Positions 1 through 9,900 of a DNA stretch of 11,714 bases are shown piece by piece. The stretch covers positions 1 through 11,714 of the forward strand of contig JAOXYB010050869.1 in assembly GCA_028565635.1 (NCBI GenBank). The letters run 5' to 3'. The stretch is from Phoronis ovalis. Lineage: Eukaryota > Phoronida > Phoronidae. The translations under genes were made by a program, and so were the position numbers. Every line of letters starts with the position of its first letter. Within the stretch, counting starts at the first letter, position 1. The notes beneath the pieces were generated by a model, which worked only from the letters and a program-made list of their open reading frames with translations, made no database searches and was not told the DNA's origin.

Positions 1-828
1 CGAACATGTCTTTTCACCTCACATGTGCCGAAGCCATCAACCCATTGATGTTGGTACATTTATTGGAAGAAGAAGAACCTGATAACTCAATTACAAAACA
101 CATTTTAACGAGGGCTCAAAAAATAAAATCACATAGAAAACTTATTTCTTATCTATTACCACATAAAACGACTTATTCTACACATTATCGTTACAGGCGA
201 GAAGCATTTCAAAAGATTAACGTAAATTTATAATTATTTCTAAAAGCAATTTAAACCTTAAATACCTTAAAAATAACTATGTCCCTTACACGCACTCACA
301 ATATTGACAAATAAAAAAATTGCGCTAATTTAAAAAACTTATGCTACATTTACTAAAAATTTACCAAAAAAATCATTAATTGCTTATTTCTTCAAAACAC
401 GTCACAATTAAAAATCACATTACATATTGTTCCCTTTCTACTTAATATTCCTATTGCCTGCACTTTTTTCATCCTGGAACAATTATTATTACCTAAAAAA
501 GGTAAATTCCTTAATATTGCTCATTGCCACGCCAAGGATGATAACAATGCTGCATGTCCTATAGATAGGATAAGCAGCAAAAATTAAACATTACAGAACT
601 GTATGATATGATTCTGGTGTATCATGATATCTGCACCACTAAGTTTGGCTTGAGACCTCTGGTAATAAACTGACTGTAAAGATTAATTTTTTTTGGAGAC
701 CTGACTTAGTGCATCACAGCTTTTATTAGAAACAGTCAGTCCTAGCCATCTTTTTATTTAGTTATTATGATGACATTTATTAGCTGTAGGCTGCCTGTTT
801 CTTTTGTATGTCGGTCTCTTATGTTTAC
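1..828 (-). other. Partial ATM intron after exon R, running off the left edge
   Basis: From the gtaaac donor at 827-828 to the left edge there is AT-rich sequence. I searched the minus strand for the expected end of the ATM C-lobe and the FATC tail and found neither, so the downstream exons lie outside. The stretch 240-828 shows only minor, imperfect inverted matches (for example cactaagt at about 636 and acttagtg at about 704). A plus-strand open frame at 6-233 is listed separately. Confidence 0.8.
6..233 (+). other. Unrecognised 75-codon open frame, antisense within ATM intron
   Basis: I do not recognise this frame. It starts ATG at 6, is also open for the one codon before that, and ends TAA at 231-233. 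It has an acidic patch (LLEEEEPDN) about a third of the way in, then a basic, lysine- and histidine-rich stretch and a tyrosine/arginine cluster (HYRYRREAF). It is the longest frame in this AT-rich flank and could be the remnant of a transposable-element protein or chance. No splice or homology evidence confirms it as a gene. Confidence 0.15.
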
Positions 829-943
829 CTTCTGAAAACGCCCTCAACACCTGTGATACCCATACCATCTATAATATCTCGACTGAGTCTGAATGGAACA
901 GTCTCTGGTGTTGGTAGTAACTTGCCTTGCTCAAAAGCAACAC
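829..943 (-). CDS. ATM: ATM exon R (activation loop), last exon in window
   Basis: This 115-bp exon completes the DLG glycine codon, adds 37 codons (residues 852-888) and ends with two bases of a split arginine codon. It encodes [20 protein letters not shown], then [17 protein letters not shown]. Human ATM reads [20 protein letters not shown] and [17 protein letters not shown]; only a few conservative changes separate them. VPFRL is the PIKK activation-segment anchor. The acceptor is cctcatcaag before GTGTTGC and the donor is AGAAG|gtaaac. The following exon, which should start near CCEKTMEV in ATM proteins, is not found in 1-828. Confidence 0.97.
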
Positions 944-3900
944 CTTGATGAGGAAATAAAAACTGTTATTAACACATGATTACACAGCTACGACTTACCA
1001 CAAGCTATAAAATGTCAGAAAAAGTTATTTTAAAGAAACTATTTGAAGATATTTTAATAATTCCTTTTTTCTGATTTTTCCACTCAAGCTATTAGCATCA
1101 TAATTTCTGAAACTAACTTTAACAACATATTCTACAATCAAGGCATAACACAAATGCTAATCAAAAATTTAAAGTGATCAAAGTAAAGAAGATAAAAACT
1201 AATGAAATAATGGAAATTTCATGCTACTGATATTTGAAATTCATACTTAAAATATCTAGAAAGTGTCCAATTTACTAAATTTTGGAATTTTTAAATGTGT
1301 ACAGAGTACAGATATTTGCATTTACCCAAATCAATGTGAATGAGCTCAGCTGTATTGCAGTCCACCAAAATATTCTGCACGTGCCTGTCTCCAAGACCAA
1401 GAACATACCCGACTGGAACAACAAAGAGATAAGTTATCTACTGGCTGACATTACAACCACAGTGGAAACAGTGAAAAGAGAGCCTCCATTAGGTAGCGAT
1501 GCTTCACTGCATGCTTGTGTGACTTGAGCACACATGAGAATTTCACAATAGCACTGAGCAAAGTAGAGTGCAAATTTGATTAATTTAGAAACAACAATGA
1601 TATACTCTTTTTATATATTATGTCTTCCTCAGAGATGTAATACCTATCCAGTGTTGGCTTTCTAGCAATCATGGTTATTTAAAATACCAACCTATCGATG
1701 TAGTAGCCACACTACGCGTGTAAGCCAAACGTCTTTCATACCAAACAGGAGGTTCCAAAAAGTTTTCGTGGAAAAAATGCCGAAATACAGGTTTGAAATG
1801 TTCACAGATCAAATGGAACGCTTTCAGTAGTGTTTCATTCATATTTTCAGATTTGGTTTGCTTTCTCTAGAAATAAAGAATGTCATACTTTTATCATATG
1901 AGACAGTCTTCAGTATTATGCTATATGCAGCATACAGGTGTTAATTTTTTTTCTTTTTTTGTAATCTATATATTAATATTATATACACTTCCCTAAAATA
2001 TTAATTTCCACATAACTATTAGTTTTAACATCAAAGCAGTAAGAACAAAATCTGATTAACTCTTATAAATAGGCTTTGTTGAGATATCCTGCATTTATAC
2101 TGATAGCACACAAACTTGGTATTTTAAAGCTTTTTCGATATACAACTTTTGAATTTATAACAGATGAAATTGTAGAGCCCAAGTACCGTAGCATATGCAA
2201 ATTACTGGTAATTAAGGCTATCTGTTTACTCACCGCATTATTCATTTCATGCCGGCACCTTAAAGCATTCCACTCTGTGGGATGGTATCTTTCGTGAGCT
2301 CCTTTTTCTCCACCACCACCGATCAAATATTGACCAATGGGAGTGGTACCTTCACACCACTCTAGGAGGCCAGATCTTTGTGATAATGGAATAACCTATT
2401 GATGAAATATAATACACTCATACACCAGAAGAAACTTGGCACATGGCAAAAGATAATCTCACTGGCTCTTATTGGGCATGTTGTAGCTAAACTGGTTTTG
2501 TGTCATAAGGTTACACAAAAAAATACTGAATGAGTTGGTAAAAATGTGGGTACCCAAAATCATGTTGGCGTGAAAGGGTAGATTTTTAGAGCCATTGGAC
2601 ACATTTTGGGTACGTTTTTTTTGCCTAAAATCACAAAAAGGGGTTGTTTTTGGAGGTATGAAACTTCATTTGGGTAAAATCTGACCTTTCCAGATATTGT
2701 TTATTAAAATTGATGTAAAAACATGATACCCAGCTCTGATTCTGTACACACTCTAAAAGGAAAAAACTTTCTATACTATTTCTTTCCACCATGTACAGTA
2801 TGTTCTATCATGTCCAAATGTGGAACATGGGTGCCCATTTTCATATTGCCTGACCCCCCAGGATCAGACACATCAGAACATTCAAATCGATGTATTTTCA
2901 AACAAACCTTTTACGTGTACTCAAACTAACTTACTGAGCCTAACAGATACACATACCTTATATACCCTGACATTCAGCCTTCTTTTGTGAGACTCAGATT
3001 CTCTAGTAAGAAGGCTGTTGACCAATCCAAACACTTGTTCCATCACTGCATCTTGCCGTAGATCATCTTTGCCCTGCAAGCATATGTAACCATTCACTTT
3101 ATTTTATAACTTAAGACACATAATTTATATGCATAATCTTGCAAACAATATCTTCTTATCATGCATAGGCAGTCCACTTTTTTTTTTCTTCCATATAATT
3201 TGACAATTAAGCCACACTATATACCTTTGATCAGCAGTGTAAGAACACTATACTGAGAAGATAATTGTATGATGCATCTCATTTTAGACACCATTTCTTA
3301 CAAAACAAATTAAAGATCGAGCTTTTATGGCCATTCATGTTTTGTTGTTTACGTCATCTACAAATTTGGTTTCAGGTTTGCAAAATAACAAGTCCTGCTG
3401 GTTTATTTCATCCGCAAGGTGGTAAGTGTACCTTCACCAATTGTCTTCTATCCTTGCCATCAGATCCACAACATGTGATGATTTTCGGCAGGTTTATCCC
3501 TCCAGCAAGACGAAATGTACGTCCAAATCCTTGAATATATATTATTTCGTCATACCGACATGTATAATCCACCTACAAACAGAAATTAAAGCAGTCAGAA
3601 TAACCAACTTAAGGTAAAATGTGCCAGTAAGAATTTTTTATTATTAAACATAAATATGAACATTGTTAGCAGATAAGATGAATGTATATGTATCAGTTCC
3701 AAAATTGACAGGGTTCATTACATCACACTGCATCATATAGCTTATTGCCTTGGCACTAGAAATTAAACTCTGGCTTCCGAAGATTAACAAAAAATTAAAC
3801 AACAAAGCCAGTCCTGTAAAACTAGCTACACTGTAAAAAATTATATAATTTAATGATCAAATATACCTTAGTATCTACCGTGAAAACCGGTACATTCGTC

Positions 3901-6900
3901 ACTTCTGAAATGCTTGAGATAAGCAGCTTTCTAGGTAAAGGGATGGGTTCTGTAATACAGATTGAACAGAAACATTGCAGCATTATATCATATTGCTAAC
4001 TACAATTTATTCTACATTCATTCATAACAATTAAAAATAAAACATCATGAAGAAATAGTAAAGACTACTTGTGATACATTTTGAGGTATTTTATAAATTT
4101 TTAACATCTAATAAAATGTAGTTTATGCATAGATTGAAATAAAACATACTTCTCTCCTCCTTGTGGTCATTTACGTTTGTATTGGCCAGCTGAATGTACA
4201 TATCACATAGGACCTCCATATTACGTATGATGTCAGTCATCCGACTACTGTGGGACTGCAGTTTTTTCAACAACTGCTTAGCAACTTGAACACGGTCCTA
4301 AAATTAATTTTTGTGTTAATTAAAAAGCTGGCGTTGGAAAAATATTATCCATAGTGCTGCAATTAAAGTTTATTCTGAAGTAAACTGATGGGATAGTAAC
4401 AGTGATTGTAAATTGATTATGACTGAATTAAAATTTAACTAATGCCACAAGTTGTTTTGACATGAAAACAGAAATAAATCAAATAATTTTGAGTGATCGT
4501 CAAGATATTTGCTTGCAAAAAAACTGTTTGTCAACATTATTGATGACCCTGATCACAAACTTCACTACCTGCTCACACATAAACAGATTACAAGCTATTT
4601 ACTCTGGGGGTCGGTCAATTTCTAAATGCTCTGCATAAAGACTAATTAAAAGGAACTATGAGCGATTTCATTATAAGTGCCCTCTATAAACTTCAGTAAT
4701 GTCTAGTACATATTAATTAGTAACTCGTGTTGGATCTCTGTCCAGTTCTCAATCTTTTTAACTTAATATGTGCATTTAAACTGTATTACCATCTGTTTTA
4801 AAGACTTTTACTTTTTATAACTTTGCTATTTTATTGTATTAAGTCAACCCCTTGGGTTGACAGGTTTTTAAATAAACATATAATTATTGCCAAATTATGC
4901 TAAAGTTTCTCTGCTTCTCATGTATGAAGAATATCCAGCAGTTATGTCTGCTTTTCTATCACAATCCTAATAAAGAAATGCCTTTTTTTCCACATAGCTT
5001 ATATCTACACGAAGAAAATACAACCACACACAGTCATGTACCTGTCCATTTTGACTGTTTTGCGTAGATAGCCTCTTCTTGGTTGCGGCATAGTCGAATA
5101 TATCAGCATCTCTGTTAGCATTGGCCAGAGCAAGGATAATCAACAGTGTATGATAAGGGTGTTCAATAGCACACTTGAAAATAATCTGCAAAATATATAA
5201 AAGAAAAAAATGAATGGAAACAACACAGGTGGACTTTTTAAAACCATTTGCATAACCTCACAAATAACTGCATGTTGCTCTAAATGCATTTTGATCTTTG
5301 CCCAAAAAGACATTTTTTCCTCAGTGACATATTGATTTTCCCTCCCTTTTATTAATGGCATACTCACTTGCACTAGTCATAAATTTACTAATGGACCATA
5401 TGCTACAATATGTAAAACATTTACCTTCTCTAACGTTGGTTGGAAGTTCTTAGACAAACCACCAGATTGCAAACTAAGCCTCGCCGCTAGCTGGTACATC
5501 AGAGGTAGGAACTTGAAAGATTCTAACCGATTTGAACCTTGCTGCAATGAAATAAAACAAGAATGATTAAGTAAGTGCTCTTCCATATTAATAAATAATT
5601 GGCAGTAATTGATGATGTCCTAAACAAGAACAGGTAATCATTAAAAATAAAACTAAGACAAAACCTGGCTTGTTAAAAAAAAGTTCAAAGAGGGTGGGAG
5701 AACAACCACTTTTAATATTTCTTTGAAAGGTTTCATACACTACTGGAACTTACTTGAATGTTCCAAGTAGTATGAATTTTTCTAATGTACTTATCGAGTA
5801 GAATAAAATAACCACAGACATGCCATGCAATGCATAAAGAAGCAGGCTGGGAATGAACAATAGCACACAGCAGATGAGTTAACTATTATCTGGCTTATGG
5901 TTTTGCCGCTGATTACCAGGGTCTGATGAGAAAGGGAAATAAATGTAAATCTGTCTAGCACCTAATGAACAGGGTTAATAGTGTACCGGAACACTGCAGA
6001 TTATTTTAAATGAAGTTTCCTGCATTATGGTGCACTTTGAGCCAGTTTTGATGCATTATAGAAACAGTTATTTTTTTGCTTTGCTAATAGAATGATTACT
6101 GGATGCGGCTAGTTTTTTTACTTTGTTAATAGAATGGTTACTAGATGTCATAAAGCAGAGGTTGGGCAGAATCAATCTGCATAAAATTGTTTGGTTACCC
6201 AAAGTCAACTTACCTGAATTAATTTGTTAATATCATCATCTGTGCCATTTTCAAACCATAATGAGGTCAATCTGAACACACGTAAGTCATGTTGGTTGCC
6301 TCTTTGTAGACACATTAGGTAATTTTCAACAGCTTTCTTTAAAAATTTTCTTTTGTCATCTGCCATTTGTCGCAGCTCAGAATCGTCAATCACAGACTGT
6401 CCTTCTAGTGTTCTTAAATACCGACTGAAAAGAATTTTGTACACAGTTACAAACAACTTTTTATAATGACCTCATAAAAATTAAATTAAACACTTTTATG
6501 TGTGATCTATTGAAAGGATTTTAAATACACGTATTGGAAACTGTACTTTTTTATATTGTTTTTATCTTGTATCAGCTCATAAATGCTATTATTTAAACAA
6601 AGATGTAAATTCCACTGGGTCACTTACTGCTAATTTAAGGAATGACTATACAGGCAACAAAAATTTAATTTGTAAAATCAAAATTGATAGGTACCTCCCC
6701 TTGTCTCCAAGTTTCCGTAATCTCTCAGCCTCCATCTTGGATTTTTGTACCAAATCTTTCTTTGCTTCGTAAGTACTTGATTTTGTATAACTAGCTAAAT
6801 GTTGGTACTGTGCATCAGCAAACCTTGCTAATGATAAATAAGCATCAACTGCAGTGTTGTCAGTATCTCCAACATTTTCCAGTAAATTCACAGCCTATAG

Positions 6901-9900
6901 TACAGAAATGATAGACAGAATACTTTTCTGGCTACAATTTTCCTGTTACCAACATTATGATTCCTATATTTTTTTAAACGTACTTTTAGTTGTTATCAAC
7001 AATTCCTTCATTAACTGCAACAGAAGATAAAAATGATAAGAATATGTCAGTACCTGCTCAAAAACAGGGACCAAAGTCATAAATTATGAAAGCTTTTACA
7101 GAATTTGCTCAGTCAATGAACTATAAGGTACAAGTAAACAATCAGTGCAGGGGGAATTGAATGCAACCCTCGATATCATATTCTTGAAAACAATTTACAA
7201 ACAAAACATTTGAAATGTCAGAAGTTCATCATATCCCTGGGATCAAATCACAGTGCAGCTTGTTTATGTTGAAGTAGTTCTCTGAAGCATTACATACGTA
7301 AAGCAAAGCACTGGAAACAACAAATGTCGAAGACTGGGAATGGCGGCATTTGATCCACTTTTCAAGGTCATTCTAAAATCCTACCTAGACTAATATACTC
7401 ACCCACCTTACAACCATCCAGTCAATGCTTCATCTTTCTGGAAAGTAGTGTAATGTGACATGTCCTCTAAGGAACAACATGGCTACCAGTCGGCCATATT
7501 GGAAGTAACTGGCATCAAAATTTTACCTAACCTGTACTTTGACCTGTACTTACTTTGTATCGAATATGAAGCTGATCAGATAAAACTGAAACTATTATTG
7601 CAACTTTCCATCTCAAGAGCAAACATGGCTGTTGGTTGGCCATCTTGGAAGCGTTCCAGGTCAAAACCACATCAGACCTGTACTTTAACATGTATTTACC
7701 TTGTACCGAATACGAAACTGATCAAATAGAAACTGAAGCAGTTATTTATTGCAAGACAAAGGAACCAAAACGAAAAATGTTGAAGATTTGGATTGTAAAT
7801 TGGTCCACTTTTCAAGGTCATTCAAACATGTGTCCTAGTCTAATTCATCCAGCAACCTAAAATCTTCATGAATCCGCCTTTTTTTTGGGAAATATGTGAA
7901 ACCTGACATGCCTTCTCAGGAACAAACATGGCTGCCAGTTGGCCGTACTGGAAGTAATCTAGGTCAAAATTAAAACTGACCTGTATTAACCCTGTACCAA
8001 ATATATGCTGATCGGATAAAAACTGAAATTGTTACAAAACGCCCCCCCCCACCCGAAGCATACAGGGCAGCTATATGCCCATTTCACAATGTGAGATAAA
8101 AACCTTGTCAAGATATTCCTCCATTATGACATTGGGATTTTCAGATCTTGTCTCTGCTACCCAGCTGCCATACAAACCCAATGCATGCGGACGTAGCCTG
8201 GTTGCTTCAGGTATATATGCTTCTATCTGAAAACACATAGTTACTCAACATTGAATTTATTTATCTATCACGGCTATATCTTTTTCTGTATAACAGTAAT
8301 GACCTCTTCTCAACAAAAATGATCAACAAAATATTTGCAAAAGAACATTTATCTGTTTTAAGTTTTGAAATGGGTTACTTTTCATCAAATTCAAAATTTG
8401 GACAATTATGATTTAACATAAACCACAAAGCTTATATTTCAGATAATTAATTATACATGTGGCAAGTGGTGCGGAGGAAATCCAATTTCCGATTACAGTA
8501 GGTTTTTAAATAATGTATTTTTGTAATTTATTTTCACAATGTGACTGTAAATTAATGAGCTTCAATCAGTCGCTGTATCTCACCTAAAATATGATAACAT
8601 GCAAGCAACCGCTGGTGTATTATTACCGACAGATCTGTTTTAAGGCAACTTTAAACTTAATAGGCAACTCACAGAATGGAGTAAAACCTAAAAATGGATT
8701 AAATATTACAGCAGAATAACTCTTGCCTACCTCTTCAAGCTTTTTGACAAAAGTCTTAAGGAGATGCTTTGCCATATCTTGTTCTCCCCTAGCCCAGTAT
8801 AGTCTTGCTTCCTCAATCTTCCATGATAAATCCAACTGCTCAGAACACTCTAACTTTTTTAGTTGGAATACAGCCCGCTCAGCAATCTGTAAGATATGAG
8901 CATGTACACGTAAGATGTTCATTTATTTAACACTAAGTATACAATTTGTCAAAATAAGGTTCTTTCAGCTTGTAGAACACACACACACACACAAAACCTA
9001 GCTTTCTTCAGATAAACTAATCTATTCATTTATAATCAACTATGGAATGGCATTTTTACAACCTGTCATAGATGGGCACTTCAGCTAGAAATATATATTA
9101 ATAATCAATACTATGCATTGTAGTCATTCAAAGATGGAACTTTTATCAAAATCATGGTAGACATGTACCATGTTGGAGATTTTAGTGTTACCTGAAGTCT
9201 GCCGGCTTCTCTTGCACTTTTAGCTAAGCCTTCAAGTTGCTGGATAAGACCACCGTGTACGTCTTTTTCATGCTGTTTTTCTAACAAAGAGTTCAGTAGC
9301 ACACAGCGCAATGTTAATATTGGTTCCATGAATTCAAAGTCATTTTTTACTACATCATCTTGAAGGTTCCATTGGTCTAAGTATTCTTTTGTCTTTAGCT
9401 TTCTGTAATTTTTGAGGTAGAATCTCAATGAACAATTAAATATTAAAAATACAGTCTTACTAATCAAAATCTAAAATAATGTTAATGCTACGTCACTTTG
9501 GACATGGTCCATAGACAAAATTCAGAGTAAAAACAGTAACTTTTAACCTGTATTAGGTTTTTTTAGGAACAATGTATGTAGTGTCTTTTGCAAACTAGTT
9601 ATTTGTCTAATCAACGGTTTGAATTATACTTTCGAATTCATACACAGTATACATTCAAACTTACAGTACAAGTTTTCTGCAGATTCTTTCATCTCAAGGG
9701 TTACAGTCAGTTAGTGTACACAATAGTAGTATTTTACAATCTATTTACCTTAAAACGGTTTGTCCCAATGTTTCAACAGCAGTAGTACAATGTAACTGAG
9801 TGAGGATAGGGTAAAGACTGCGTGTACTTCTGAGGTTCTGATTGGTTAAAGACTGGATGGAAACATTTCTGGCACATTCGAGTGATTTCACCAGTGCAGC

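Noticed and set aside
600-720. Short inverted matches (cactaagt and acttagtg) as ends of a miniature transposon
   Set aside because: Only 8 bp match, the similarity does not extend, and no target-site duplication is visible.
1-828. The last ATM exons, including FATC
   Set aside because: No minus-strand stretch resembles the C-lobe end or the FATC tail, so these exons must lie beyond the left edge.
4175-4297. Shorter form of ATM exon K using the inner gtaaat donor
   Set aside because: It would enter exon L in phase 0 and meet a TGA stop within about 17 codons; the outer gtatgt donor keeps the conserved frame.
7100-7240. Possible C/D-box snoRNA in the exon F-G intron, minus strand (atgatga near 7232, ctga near 7110)
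   Set aside because: The boxes are too far apart for a usual C/D snoRNA and the flanks cannot form the closing stem.
7460-7860. Overlapping plus-strand frames with similar peptides ([10 protein letters not shown] and [10 protein letters not shown]) as a possible repeat protein gene
   Set aside because: They come from two diverged copies of a DNA repeat. Differences fall equally on the three codon positions, the third copy has an early stop and a deletion, and the frames lie inside an ATM intron on the other strand.
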